A stretch of DNA of 64,000 nucleotides, from the NCBI RefSeq assembly GCF_036075115.1, contig NZ_CP107958.1:7874001-7938000 (forward strand), read 5' to 3'. The notes under the pieces are model-generated. The model saw nothing but the letters and a program-made list of their open reading frames with translations, was not told the origin of the DNA and did no database searches. The translations under genes were made by a program, and so were the position numbers. Shown here in pieces: positions 1 to 8,972 of the stretch (position 1 is its first letter; every line of letters begins with the position of its first letter). This DNA is from Streptomyces sp. NBC_00377. GTDB taxonomy: Bacteria > Actinomycetota > Actinomycetes > Streptomycetales > Streptomycetaceae.

Positions 1-2086
1 CGCCCGCGTACCGGGCCTCCGGGGCGGTCTTGAGCAGAGCCAGGGTCAGGGTGTCGGAGTCGGGCAGGGCGTCCGGCGAGAGCTGGGTGACCGAGTCGGG
101 CAGCATGACCAGGGACGTCGTGCCGGACTCCTCGCCGGACGGGCGCAGCTGGACGCGGATGCCGTGCCGTTCGGCGAGTCGGCCCACCACGAACAGCCCC
201 ATGTGCTGGGCGATGTCGACGTCCACGGTCGGCGGGTGGGCCAGTTTGTTATTGATCATCGCGAAGTCGTCCGCCTCGAGACCGATGCCCTCGTCATGGA
301 TCTCGATCATGATCTGGCCGTCGGGGAGCCGGGCGGCGGTCACCCGCACCTCCGAGCGCGGGGAGGAGAACACGGTCGCGTTCTCCAGCAGCTCGGCGAG
401 CAGATGCACGAGGTCGGGCACGACCGGGCCGCCGATCTGGGCCTCCGGCATGCCGGACAGCCGGATCCGCTCGTACTGCTCCACCTCCGAGGAGGCCGCC
501 CGGACGACGTCGACCAGCGGCAGCGGCTGGTCCCACTGCTGGGCGGGCTTCTCACCGCCGAGCACCAGGAGGTTCTCGCCGTTGCGGCGGACCCGGGTGG
601 CGAGGTGGTCCAGCCGGAAGAGGTTCTCCAGTTGCTCCGGGTCGGTCTCGTTGTCCTCCAGGCTGGTGATGAGGGCCAGCTGCCGTTCGATCAGGGACTG
701 GCCACGATGGGACAGGTTGGTGAAGATCGCGTTGATGTTGCCCCGCAGCAGGGCCTGCTCGGCGGCCAGCCTGACCGCCTCGCGGTGGACGAGGTCGAAG
801 GCGCGGGCGACCTCGCCGATCTCGTCGGTGGTGTCGATCGGGATGGGGAGGACCCGGGTGTCCGCTTCGGCCGAGTCGGGCCCGGACATCTGGTCGATGA
901 GGGCGGGCAGCCGCCGGCCGGCGATCTCGATGGCGGCGGCGCTCAGCCCGCGCATACCGGTGCTCATCGTGCGGGCGACCCAGGAGGCCAGCAGGAAGGC
1001 CACGAGCACCGAGGCCAGCACGAGCGCCGCGTTGGTGACGGCGTCGCGGCGCGCCTCGTCGGCGATATCGTGGGCGCTGGTGAGCGCGGTGTCGGTGAGG
1101 TTCACCTGGATGCCCCGGTAGGCGTCGAAGCCCAGGGTGGACGCGGCGAAGAACGACTGTGCGGTGATGCCCCGCGCGGCCAGCTCCCCGGTCGGCTTCC
1201 CGGCGCCGATCTCGTTGATCATCTCGTCGATACCGGGCGGGGCGACGAACGTCCGGCCCGCCGCCCCGGCCTGGGCGGCGGCCTCCGCCGTCTGCTGCCT
1301 GCCCCGCTCCTCGGCGGCGGCCAGCGCCTGCCGCAGCCTGGTCATGTCCTCGGTGGTGCCGGCGCCGGCGTACTCCTGGAGCCCCACCTTCTCGAGGTAG
1401 GCGTACGAGCGGAACGAGGCGAGCTGGGAGGCCAGCTCACCCGGGGCGAGCCGGTCGCGGTCCTCCACCAGCAGGTGCGTGCCGATGGACCTGATCAGGG
1501 ACTCGGCGGCCTGGGTGAGGGACACGGCGTAGAGCGTCCGGCCGAAACTGGCCTGGTTGCTGCTGCCGAAGCCCAGTTCGTTGGAGAGCTCCATCAGCGG
1601 GTGCTGGACGGTGTGGTAGCTCTCCTCCGTCTGCACCCCGGTCATCCGGGAGGTGAACGCGTTGGCCCGTACGGCGGCCAGCTGCGCCTCACCCGCGCGC
1701 ACCAGCTGCACGCGCCGCAGGAGACCGCTGGTCCGCGGCATCCGGGTGACCGCCGCGTCGAACGCGCGTGCGTCCGCGTCGGTGATCGCGCGGGCCTGCG
1801 TGACGATGTCCGACGCCTTCGCGTCCGTCAGCAGGGGGATGACCGACAGATCGCGTTCGTTGATCGCGTCGCTCGCGTACTTGTTGCCCGCCTGGACGAG
1901 TTCGGCCACCCGGACGGCGTCGTCGGCGTCCTGCCAGGTGTCGATCGAGCGTTTCACCCGAACGCCCCCGAGCACCAGGGCGACGAGCACGGGGATCAGC
2001 AGCACGGCCCGGAGCCGTCTGGCCACCGGCCAGTTGCGGGTGAAGGGCTTTCTTCGTCCCTCGTCCGCGGTGGAGTTGTTCGGCAC
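1..2086 (-). CDS. NIT-domain sensor histidine kinase, partial (C-terminus off the left edge)
   Basis: This is a membrane sensor kinase of the nitrate/nitrite-sensing (NIT) type, the kind that heads Streptomyces conservons (CvnA-like). The start is GTG at 2086, preceded by AGGT. The first membrane segment is near residues 22-38 and a large helical extracytoplasmic domain follows. A second membrane segment near 330-350 leads into a HAMP-like linker. The GHKL ATPase domain shows an N box (LLAELLENATVF, near residue 560) and a G1 box (DEGIGL, near 597). About 695 codons are present without a stop. The downstream side lies outside the window, so a roadblock protein, DUF742 protein and GTPase cannot be checked. 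The ligand is inferred from the family only. Confidence 0.88.
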   Translation of the reverse strand, partial: MPNNSTADEGRRKPFTRNWPVARRLRAVLLIPVLVALVLGGVRVKRSIDTWQDADDAVRVAELVQAGNKYASDAINERDLSVIPLLTDAKASDIVTQARAITDADARAFDAAVTRMPRTSGLLRRVQLVRAGEAQLAAVRANAFTSRMTGVQTEESYHTVQHPLMELSNELGFGSSNQASFGRTLYAVSLTQAAESLIRSIGTHLLVEDRDRLAPGELASQLASFRSYAYLEKVGLQEYAGAGTTEDMTRLRQALAAAEERGRQQTAEAAAQAGAAGRTFVAPPGIDEMINEIGAGKPTGELAARGITAQSFFAASTLGFDAYRGIQVNLTDTALTSAHDIADEARRDAVTNAALVLASVLVAFLLASWVARTMSTGMRGLSAAAIEIAGRRLPALIDQMSGPDSAEADTRVLPIPIDTTDEIGEVARAFDLVHREAVRLAAEQALLRGNINAIFTNLSHRGQSLIERQLALITSLEDNETDPEQLENLFRLDHLATRVRRNGENLLVLGGEKPAQQWDQPLPLVDVVRAASSEVEQYERIRLSGMPEAQIGGPVVPDLVHLLAELLENATVFSSPRSEVRVTAARLPDGQIMIEIHDEGIGLEADDFAMINNKLAHPPTVDVDIAQHMGLFVVGRLAERHGIRVQLRPSGEESGTTSLVMLPDSVTQLSPDALPDSDTLTLALLKTAPEARYAG

Positions 2087-2226
2087 TGTCGACCTATCGC
2101 CTGTGGAGCGCCTCGCGCGTGACGCGCCGGTACCCCTCACTACGAGGCGTCGGTGCCATCGCGTTCAAAAGTGGTGCAAGTTTCACGTAAGCGATTGCGC
2201 TCGGCCCGCGCACGCGGCCCGTGCGA

Positions 2227-2251
2227 GCCCGTCCGTCATCCTCGGACGGGC
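2227..2251 (-). terminator. Hairpin terminator after the ABC permease gene
   Basis: The arms GCCCGTCCG and CGGACGGGC form a perfect 9-bp stem with a 7-base loop. The hairpin ends 1 base before the permease stop codon. There is no T-run, as is common for Streptomyces terminators. Confidence 0.6.
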
Positions 2252-2252
2252 G

Positions 2253-3461
2253 TCAGGCCCGTCCGTGCGCCTCCTGGGAACGCCGTGACAGCGAGTCGAT
2301 GATCACCGCGGCGAAGAGCACCCCGCCCGTGATGACGAACTGCACGGCCGGGGGAGTGTCCGTGATCGCCATGCCCGAGGCGATCGACTGGATGACCAGC
2401 ATGCCCAGCACCGCCGACCAGGTCGTACCGCGTCCGCCGAACAGACTGGTGCCACCGATGACGGCCGCCGCGATGGCGTTGACCAGCAGGACACCCGAGC
2501 CCGAACTCTGGCTCACCGAGGTGATGCGCGAGGCCAGGAACAGACCTCCCACGGCGGCCATCGTGCCCGAGGCCGCGAGCACCGCGGTCTGCACCCAGGT
2601 CACGTCGAGGCTGGCCCGGCGGGCCGCCTCGACGCTGCCGCCGAGTGCGTAGACCTGCCGTCCGTAGGGGGTGCGGCGAAGCAGGATGTCCAGGCCCGCC
2701 ACCACCACGATGAAGATCAGCAGGGCGAGCGGCAGACCCTGGAACCGGTTGAGCAGATACGCGGTGCCGAACGCGATCGCCGCGAGCACCGCGGTGCGCA
2801 CGGAGATGGCGCGCAGCGAGCGGTGCGGCATACCGATGGCCCTGCGCCGCCGCCGGTCCCGGTCGGCGACGAGGAAGACCGCGGCCGCGGCGACCGCCGC
2901 CAGTCCGTACGCGACGGCGTCGTCGGTGAAGTAGTAGCTGGTCAGCTTGGCGACCAGCCCGTTCTCGTCGAGGTTGACGGTGCCGCTGTCACCGAGGACG
3001 GACAGCATGAGGCCGTTCCAGGTGAGCAGCCCGGCGAGGGTGATCACGAAGGCCGGCACCCGGGTCCTTGCGATGGAGTAGCCCTGGACGGTTCCCGCCA
3101 CGGTCCCCGCCAGCACCGCGACGACGAGCGCGAGCCACTCGGGCACCCCGTTGTTCACGTTCAGCACGGCGAAGACGGCCGCGGCGAGACCGCTGATCGA
3201 GCCGACGGACAGATCGAGCTCCCCGAGCAGCAGCACGAAGACGATGCCGACCGCGATCATCCCGGTGCCCACGATGTCCACGCTGAGGTTGGACAGGTTG
3301 CGGGGCGAGAGGAAGTTCTCGTTGAGGGACTGGAAGGTGATCCAGACGACGGCCAGGACGAGGACGACGGGGAGGGCGCCCAGCTCACCGGCGCTCAGCT
3401 TGCCCCGCACAGCCGTCACTCCGCTGCGCACGGCGCCGGTGACGGCCCGCATATCGGTCAC
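2253..3461 (-). CDS. Sugar ABC transporter permease (XylH/RbsC type)
   Basis: This inner-membrane permease (about 402 aa) belongs to the ribose/xylose ABC family. The protein is almost entirely hydrophobic segments. It carries the family-typical LLLGELDLSVGSISGL stretch near residue 75 and AAVIGGTSLFGGRGT near the C-terminus. The GTG start at 3461 overlaps the stop of the upstream ATPase remnant by 4 bases (GTGA) and has GGGAGG 7 bases before it. An in-frame GTG at 3464 and ATG at 3452 are alternatives. Upstream sits the binding-protein gene at 3710-4798. No intact ATPase gene is present in the locus, so transport would need an ATPase supplied in trans. Confidence 0.9.
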   Translation of the reverse strand: MTDMRAVTGAVRSGVTAVRGKLSAGELGALPVVLVLAVVWITFQSLNENFLSPRNLSNLSVDIVGTGMIAVGIVFVLLLGELDLSVGSISGLAAAVFAVLNVNNGVPEWLALVVAVLAGTVAGTVQGYSIARTRVPAFVITLAGLLTWNGLMLSVLGDSGTVNLDENGLVAKLTSYYFTDDAVAYGLAAVAAAAVFLVADRDRRRRRAIGMPHRSLRAISVRTAVLAAIAFGTAYLLNRFQGLPLALLIFIVVVAGLDILLRRTPYGRQVYALGGSVEAARRASLDVTWVQTAVLAASGTMAAVGGLFLASRITSVSQSSGSGVLLVNAIAAAVIGGTSLFGGRGTTWSAVLGMLVIQSIASGMAITDTPPAVQFVITGGVLFAAVIIDSLSRRSQEAHGRA

Positions 3462-3565
3462 CACCCCGCCTCCCGGGCGGCCTGCCGTCGGATGACCTCG
3501 GCGACGCCGAGGCGCTTGCGCGCGCCGCGCAACGCCGGCAACGGGGGATCCGGCACGGAAACCAT
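3458..3565 (-). pseudogene. Internally deleted sugar ABC transporter ATPase remnant
   Basis: A 35-codon reading frame lies exactly where the ATP-binding subunit gene should be, between the binding-protein gene and the permease gene. Its N-terminus reads VPDPPLPALRGARKRLG. This resembles the usual start of XylG/RbsA-type ATPases (LALRGVSKRFG), after which a Walker A motif should follow. Instead the frame ends after about 17 more residues and its TGA overlaps the permease GTG. AAGGAG at 3566-3571 touches the ATG at 3565, so the GTG at 3556 (spacing 9) is the better start. I infer that an in-frame deletion removed the ATPase body and kept coupling to the permease. A genuine small leader peptide is the alternative. 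Confidence 0.6.
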
Positions 3566-3709
3566 CTCCTTCCCGAGGGCGTGGGGCCCGTGCTGCGAGG
3601 TCCGGGCTGCAAGGTCCATGCTGCGTCAGGTCGCGGCGGTGCGCAGTCGCTGCGGCGTCCGGCCGGGGCGGCCGGCCGGGCCGTTCGCCCGGGCCGCCGG
3701 GCCGTCCGC

Positions 3710-4798
3710 TCAGGTCAGTCCGGCCCGGACGCAGGCGGCCCGCAGTTCGGGGGTGCAGATCTGCCGGACGGTGTGCAGTCCGTCCCTGACCACCGTGTCC
3801 TCCATGTTCTCGGCGGTCACCGACACCGGGGTGAGCAGGACGGCGGCGACCGCGTCCCCGCCGCGCGTCGGCACCTGCTGTTCGGCCACCTGGTCCAGGC
3901 TCTCCCCGCGGGCCGCGGCCACGGCCATGGCGCCGCCGGCGGCCGCCTCGGGCCTGAACGGCTTGGCGACGGTCATGTACTGTTCGCCGCCGAGGATGCG
4001 CCGCAGGGCGGAGAGCTCCGCGTCCTGCCCGGTGACCGGCGGCAGCGGGTCCGCCTTGTTCGCCTTGAGGGCGGAGATGCTTCCGGCGGCGAGGCCGTCG
4101 TTGGCCGCGTAGACCCCGTCGATGGAGTCGAGGCCGAGGGCCGCGATGGCCCCGGACATGTTCATGTGCGCGGTCTCGGTGCGCCACTGCGGCGTGTCGT
4201 AGGCCTTGCCGATCTTCACCCTGGTGCCGAGCGCGGACAGCGCGCCCTCCTCGAACGACTTGGTGTTCGGATCACTGGGATCGCCGTTCATCATGACGAT
4301 CTGCGCCCCCGGCACCTTGTCCCCCATCGCCTTCAGCAGCGCCCGGCCCTGGAGCCTGCCGACCTCCACGCCGTCGAAGGAGACGTAACCCGAGATGGGG
4401 CCCTCGGCGAGCCGGTCGTAGGCGATGACGGGGATGTCCGCCTCGTGCGCCTTGGTGACTGCGGGGCCCAGCGACCGGGCGTCCACGGCCACCAGCACGA
4501 TGACGTCGACCCCGTTGGTGATCATCGAGTCCATCTGTTCCTGCTGGAGGGCCACATCACCCTTGGCGTTGGCGTGTTCGACGACGCAGTCGGCGCACAG
4601 TCCGCCGATCTCCTTCTCCAGCAGGGGCCTGTCCTGGGCCTCCCAGCGGGCGGTGGTGGCGTCGGGCAGCAGCAGACCTATGTGCGGCCCGTCCTCTTCG
4701 TGGGGGGCGTCGCCGGCGCTCGTCCCGCAGGCCGTCAGGACGACTGCGGTGGAGACCGCGGTCACCGCGGCGGCCGTGGCCCTTATGCAGGCCTTCAT
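3710..4798 (-). CDS. Sugar-binding lipoprotein (XylF-like periplasmic-binding protein)
   Basis: This 362-aa exported solute-binding protein has a lipobox (VLTACG, Cys near residue 24) after a short hydrophobic signal peptide, so it should be anchored on the outer face of the membrane. The fold matches the type I binding proteins of xylose/ribose systems, with motifs such as YDRLAEGPISGYVSFDG, VMMNGDPSDPN and PPVTGQDAEL. A CADC pair near residue 68 and two Cys near the C-terminus could form disulfides. It is paralogous over its whole length to the protein at 7256-8350. It should feed the permease downstream, but the intervening ATPase gene is reduced to a remnant. The natural ligand is unknown. 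Confidence 0.9.
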   Translation of the reverse strand: MKACIRATAAAVTAVSTAVVLTACGTSAGDAPHEEDGPHIGLLLPDATTARWEAQDRPLLEKEIGGLCADCVVEHANAKGDVALQQEQMDSMITNGVDVIVLVAVDARSLGPAVTKAHEADIPVIAYDRLAEGPISGYVSFDGVEVGRLQGRALLKAMGDKVPGAQIVMMNGDPSDPNTKSFEEGALSALGTRVKIGKAYDTPQWRTETAHMNMSGAIAALGLDSIDGVYAANDGLAAGSISALKANKADPLPPVTGQDAELSALRRILGGEQYMTVAKPFRPEAAAGGAMAVAAARGESLDQVAEQQVPTRGGDAVAAVLLTPVSVTAENMEDTVVRDGLHTVRQICTPELRAACVRAGLT

Positions 4799-4919
4799 GG
4801 GTGATACCTGCCATAGACGACAATAAGGTGGATATGTTCGGTTGACCCGTATATGCGATTCTGGTGCTTGGGTGCCCCGATCTCAACCTGTCGGCACCTG
4901 CGCCAGGACGGGAGGTACG

Positions 4920-7259
4920 GTGCGGACATGCCTCGACCAGGCCCTGACCTTCGCCGGTGCGACACTGGCGGCGGTCTACGCGTCCGGGGCCGGCACACGC
5001 GAACTCCGACTGGTGGACATGTCCGGAAGCACCTCGTCCGGATCGGCGCCGCCGGAGCGCCTGCTCCTGTCCGGTGACTCGCCCGCGGCACGCGCCTTCC
5101 GGACCGAGAGCCCCCTGTGGCTGACCTCCGGGGCCCCGCTCGGTGCGCTGCCGCTCGGCGGCCGGCTGGGCTGCCTCCTCGTCCTCGGAGCCTCGGCGGA
5201 CGGCTTCGAGACCGAGCAGCGCCGCTTCTGGGAACGGTACGCCGACGCGGTCACCGAACTCCTCCCACCGGGCCCGGACCTGCCGCGGCCGACGCCGCTG
5301 CTGGACCCCGCCCTGCGGAGTCTGCGGGCAGGCTTCTTCGTCCTCTCCCCGGACACCGGCCTGATCGAGGCCGACGACACCCTGCTCGAACTGGTCGGCA
5401 TCACACCCGACGACTTCGACGGCAAGGTCGACACCCTGCTCGCCCACGCCCTCCCCGAGGACATGCACGCCCTGATGTCGGTCCTCGAACTGTCCACCGA
5501 CGCCTTCGGCCGGCGGGACCTGGAGTTCCGGGTCCGTGGCCCCACCGGCGAGATGCGCTGGCTGAGTCTGAGCTGCCGGGCGGAGGCGGACGCCCACGAC
5601 GGGCCGCAGCGGGTCCTGGGCGTGGTGACCGCGACCCCGGTACTGCGCCGCGGCGGCGACGACGTCTCCAGGATCCAGTGGCTGACGGCCGCCCTCGACG
5701 ACGCCGCCACGGTCCGCGACGTCGGCCGGGTGGTCGTCGCGGCCCTGCGCGAGCCGCTGGCCGCCGACCACGTGGCCGTCGCCGCACTCCAGGACGACCG
5801 GGTCATGGTGACCGTCCTCGACCCGCCCCAGCCCAGCGCCTGGCCGCAGATCTGGCGCGCCGAGTGGCGCACGGAATGGCCCGACGCGCCCCTGCGCGCC
5901 CTGCCCACCCTCCAGGCGGCCCTGCGGGACGGGCGGATGGACCTCTGGCCCGCCGGTACCGCTCTCGAAGCCGGTCTGGCGGGTATCGGCGCCGGGGGAC
6001 TGGCGGTCCTGCCGCTCCCCGCCAAGGGCCAGGTGGCCGGGGTCTGCCTGGTCGGCTGGGACCGGCCCCACGAGTTCGTGCCCGAGGAGCGGTCCCTGCT
6101 CACCGCCACCGCCGCCCTGGTCGGCCAGGCCCTCAAACGCGCCCACGCGCACGACGCCGAGCAGGAACTCGCGACGATGCTCCAGCGCAGCCTGCTGCCC
6201 CGGCGGCTGCCCGAACTGCCCGGCGGGACCGCAGTCGCCCGCTACCTGCCCGCCCGGCGCGGATTGCAGGTGGGCGGCGACTGGTACGACGTCATCGCCC
6301 TGTCCGAGGACCGGGTGGCCCTGGTCATCGGAGACGTCCAGGGACACAGTGCGGGGGCCGCGACGATCATGGGCCAGATGCGGACGGCGGTCCGCGCCTA
6401 TGCCACCGAGGGCCACCCGCCCGACGTGGTCGTCTCGCACGCCAACCGGCTCCTGGTCGGCATGGAGACCGACCTGTTCGCCACCTGCTGCTATGCCGAA
6501 CTCGACATGGAGGAGGGCAACGTCCTCTTCGTCCGGGCCGGACATCTCGCCCCCCTGCTGCGCCTGCCCGACGGCGCCACCGAGGAGGTCGAGGTGGCGG
6601 GCGGACCTCCGCTCGGCATCCTCGCGGAGGCGGACTTCCCCATGACGGCCCTCGAACTGGCCCCCGGCACGGTCCTCGCCCTGGTCACCGACGGTCTGGT
6701 CGAGGCCGCCGACCTGCACCTGGACGAGGGCATGCGCCGCACACGCGTCGCGCTCGCCGCGGCCGACCCCGCGGATCCGGGCAAGATGGCCGACGAACTC
6801 CTCGGCGACGCCGGCCGCCGGGAGGACGACGTGGCGCTGCTGCTCCTGCGCTACGACGGTATGAAGACCCGGCCGGTCAAGGTCGGCTGGATGGTGTGGC
6901 GGCTGCCCGACGCCGTCATGCACGCCCGCCGCTTCACGGCGCGCACCCTGCGCCGCTGGAAGGTCCAGGAGACGGCCGACGCCGTGCTCCTGGTCGTCTC
7001 CGAACTCGTCACCAACGCCCTGGTGCACACCCAGGGACCGGTCCGTCTCGACCTGATCCTGCGCGGCGACCGGGTGCGCGTCTGCGTGAGCGACGCCTCG
7101 CCGCGCGCGCCGGCCAAACCGGTGATCGTCGACTGGGAGGCGACCGGCGGCCGGGGCCTGCTGCTGGTCGAGGCCATGTCGGAGTCGTTCGGCTCGGTCC
7201 CGGTGGCCGGCGGCAAACAGGTGTGGAGCGAGATCGCCGTACCGGGAGGAACACCATGA
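4920..7259 (+). CDS. GAF/PAS sensor with SpoIIE-type PP2C phosphatase and anti-sigma-like ATPase domain
   Basis: This is a soluble multidomain regulator of about 779 aa. The order is an N-terminal GAF-like region (1-115), PAS (about 130-235), GAF (255-415), a SpoIIE/PP2C phosphatase (430-640) and a C-terminal RsbW-like ATPase domain (650-770). Phosphatase metal ligands are visible in GGDWYDV, GDVQGHS, LVTDGLVEA and REDDVALL. The ATPase part shows VVSELVTNALVHT and GGRGLLLVEAM. The GTG start at 4920 has GGAGG 4 bases upstream; an in-frame TTG at 4842 is less likely. It overlaps the following binding-protein gene (ATGA), so the two are translationally coupled. It probably controls an anti-anti-sigma factor in response to a signal linked to the sugar-binding proteins. 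Confidence 0.88.
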   Translation: MRTCLDQALTFAGATLAAVYASGAGTRELRLVDMSGSTSSGSAPPERLLLSGDSPAARAFRTESPLWLTSGAPLGALPLGGRLGCLLVLGASADGFETEQRRFWERYADAVTELLPPGPDLPRPTPLLDPALRSLRAGFFVLSPDTGLIEADDTLLELVGITPDDFDGKVDTLLAHALPEDMHALMSVLELSTDAFGRRDLEFRVRGPTGEMRWLSLSCRAEADAHDGPQRVLGVVTATPVLRRGGDDVSRIQWLTAALDDAATVRDVGRVVVAALREPLAADHVAVAALQDDRVMVTVLDPPQPSAWPQIWRAEWRTEWPDAPLRALPTLQAALRDGRMDLWPAGTALEAGLAGIGAGGLAVLPLPAKGQVAGVCLVGWDRPHEFVPEERSLLTATAALVGQALKRAHAHDAEQELATMLQRSLLPRRLPELPGGTAVARYLPARRGLQVGGDWYDVIALSEDRVALVIGDVQGHSAGAATIMGQMRTAVRAYATEGHPPDVVVSHANRLLVGMETDLFATCCYAELDMEEGNVLFVRAGHLAPLLRLPDGATEEVEVAGGPPLGILAEADFPMTALELAPGTVLALVTDGLVEAADLHLDEGMRRTRVALAAADPADPGKMADELLGDAGRREDDVALLLLRYDGMKTRPVKVGWMVWRLPDAVMHARRFTARTLRRWKVQETADAVLLVVSELVTNALVHTQGPVRLDLILRGDRVRVCVSDASPRAPAKPVIVDWEATGGRGLLLVEAMSESFGSVPVAGGKQVWSEIAVPGGTP

Positions 7260-8350
7260 GGACGCGTCGCGGAGCAGTCGTCGCGGTACTCGCCACGGCG
7301 CTCCTGACGACGCCTTTGGCCTCCTGCGGCGGAGGCGGCGAGGCGGCCGGGGACGACTTCACCGTCGGCCTGCTGCTGCCGAGCCGCGCGGTCCCGCGCT
7401 GGGAACACGCGGACCGGCCGCTGATCGAGGCGCAGGTGAAGAAGAGGTGCGGCGGCTGCCGGGTGGAGTACGCCAACGCCGAGAACGACGTCACCCGGCA
7501 GCGCCAGCAGATGATCTCCATGGTCACCAAGGGGGCCAGGGTCCTCATCCTCGACGCCGCCGACACCCGGGCGCTGCGCTCCTCGATCCAGGAGGCGCGC
7601 CGGGACGGTGTCCAGGTGATCGCCTACGACCGCCTCGCCGAGGGCCCGATCACCGGCTACGTCGGTTTCGACGGCCTCCAGGTCGGCAGGCTCCAGGGCG
7701 AGGCCCTGGTGAAGGCCATGAAACGCGAGGCCGGGAGCCGCGACGTCGTCATGATGAACGGCGATCCCACCAGCCCCAACGCGGCCTCGTACCGCAGGGG
7801 CGCGCTCTCCGAGCTCGCCGGCAGGGTCCGGGTCGCCCGGTCCTACAACACCCTGGACTGGAGCACGCAGAACGCCCACACGAACATGTCCGCCGCCATC
7901 GCGGCCCTCGGCCCGGACCGGATCGGCGGAGTCCTCGCGGCCAACGACAACATCGCCGCCGGCGTCGTCGCCGCGCTCAAGAGCGCCGGCGTCACCGAGA
8001 TGCCGCCCGTCACCGGCCAGGACGCCGACCTCGACGCCGTGCGGCGCATCGTCAAGGGCGAGCAGTACATGACGGTCTACAAGCCGTTCGTGAAGGAAGC
8101 CGCCGCGGTCGCCGCCATGGCCGTCGCCGTCGGGCGGGGCGAGGACCCCCGTGACAGCGCCAGGACGACCATCGACAGCCCCACCCACCGCCGCATCCCG
8201 TCCGTCCTGCTCCAGCCGCATGCGGTGACCGCACAGGACATCCGCCGGACCCTGGTCGAGGGCGGCCTGTACACCATCGCCCAGATCTGCACCCCCGACC
8301 TGCGGGCCGCCTGCGTGCGGGCCGAGCTGACCGGCGCAGCGGGCCGGTGA
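7256..8350 (+). CDS. Second sugar-binding lipoprotein, paralogue of 3710-4798
   Basis: This 364-aa lipoprotein has a lipobox (PLASCG) after an N-terminal hydrophobic segment. It has the same fold and motifs as the protein at 3710-4798: YDRLAEGPITGYVGFDG, VMMNGDPTSPN, PPVTGQDADL and a C-terminal QICTPDLRAACVRAEL stretch. The ATG overlaps the phosphatase stop, with GGGAGG 6 bases upstream. No permease or ATPase gene accompanies it. Because it is coupled to a cytoplasmic phosphatase, it may act in sensing rather than transport. That role is inference; the family assignment is clear. Confidence 0.88.
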   Translation: MRTRRGAVVAVLATALLTTPLASCGGGGEAAGDDFTVGLLLPSRAVPRWEHADRPLIEAQVKKRCGGCRVEYANAENDVTRQRQQMISMVTKGARVLILDAADTRALRSSIQEARRDGVQVIAYDRLAEGPITGYVGFDGLQVGRLQGEALVKAMKREAGSRDVVMMNGDPTSPNAASYRRGALSELAGRVRVARSYNTLDWSTQNAHTNMSAAIAALGPDRIGGVLAANDNIAAGVVAALKSAGVTEMPPVTGQDADLDAVRRIVKGEQYMTVYKPFVKEAAAVAAMAVAVGRGEDPRDSARTTIDSPTHRRIPSVLLQPHAVTAQDIRRTLVEGGLYTIAQICTPDLRAACVRAELTGAAGR

Positions 8351-8356
8351 GCCGAG

Positions 8357-8372
8357 CGGGCCGTACGGCCCG
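8357..8372. terminator. Palindrome between convergent genes
   Basis: CGGGCCGTACGGCCCG is a perfect 16-bp palindrome in the 22-bp gap between the stops of two convergent genes. A bidirectional terminator is plausible, though the symmetric centre leaves little loop. Confidence 0.4.
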
Positions 8373-8657
8373 TCAGTGCTGGTACGGCTGCTGCTGCGGC
8401 TGCCCGTACGGCCGGCCGCCGACGCCGCCCTGCGCCGTCAGCTGCTCGGCCTGCTCCTTGGTCAGCTTCTGCTCCGCGCCGCAGAACGTGCACTGGGTCG
8501 CGTACTTCGTCGAGACCGGGAACAGCGGTACGAAGAACAGCGTGAACTTCGTGACCCGCTTGCGCAGCGTGTGCGCGGCGGGGTTCCCGCAGCGTCCGCA
8601 CACGAGCGTCAGTATCGCCAGCTGGTAGAGGTATCCCTTGGTGCCGAAGATGATCAC
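8373..8657 (-). CDS. Zinc-ribbon membrane-associated protein
   Basis: A 94-aa protein starting with VIIFGTKGYLYQLAILTLVCG. It has two CxxC pairs (CGRCG near residue 20 and CTFCG near 57) separated by a hydrophobic stretch (TLFFVPLFPV). This matches the small zinc-ribbon family whose members read a thioredoxin-like or membrane context; the exact role is unknown. The tail is rich in Gln, Gly, Pro and Tyr. The start is GTG 8657 with GAAGGA 8 bases upstream; longer frames upstream have no ribosome site. It stands alone between a convergent neighbour and a non-coding stretch. Confidence 0.8.
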   Translation of the reverse strand: MIIFGTKGYLYQLAILTLVCGRCGNPAAHTLRKRVTKFTLFFVPLFPVSTKYATQCTFCGAEQKLTKEQAEQLTAQGGVGGRPYGQPQQQPYQH

Positions 8658-8972
8658 GCTGTGCTTCCTTCTGGGTGGGTGTCGATCCGGGTGGGCGTCG
8701 GTCCGGCTGGGTGTCCGTATGGAGGGGCGGCCGTCCGGATTCGCAGACCGTACGGACCGGTGGCGGGCCGGACGGATTCCGACCGGTCGCCCGTCCGCCC
8801 CGCACAGTCTGGTGCATCGCCGGCTCACCCGGGTGAGCGGCAGGCGGGTCCATGCCCTGGGCCACGCGGGCGATCCCCCGGCCGTGACTGCGGCGGCCGG
8901 GTCCCGCCCGGAGCCATGGTCGTCTGGCCGCCGCACTGCGGCGTTCCCGACTTCCCTGCAAGGAAGGGTCCC
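8658..8972. other. Intergenic region with one notable palindrome
   Basis: This 315-bp gap between two divergent starts holds the palindrome at 8823-8838 and an AAGGA ribosome site for the gene at 8973. I see no convincing gene in it. Confidence 0.5.
8823..8838. promoter_or_regulatory. Operator-like palindrome GCTCACCCGGGTGAGC
   Basis: A perfect 16-bp inverted repeat 135 bp upstream of the ATG at 8973. The first 14 bases recur exactly at 15209-15222, upstream of another gene for a secreted protein. The binding protein is unknown. Confidence 0.45.

Noticed and set aside
4557..7028. 823-codon open frame on the minus strand
   Set aside because: It overlaps the phosphatase gene, whose plus-strand frame carries clear PP2C and ATPase motifs. 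The minus product is a Gly/Gln/Arg-rich mirror frame with no recognisable domain.
5117..7250. Arg/Gly-rich N-terminal extension of the second binding protein
   Set aside because: The frame stays open upstream through the phosphatase gene, but the start at 7256 has a ribosome site and signal peptide. The extension is antisense-like low complexity.
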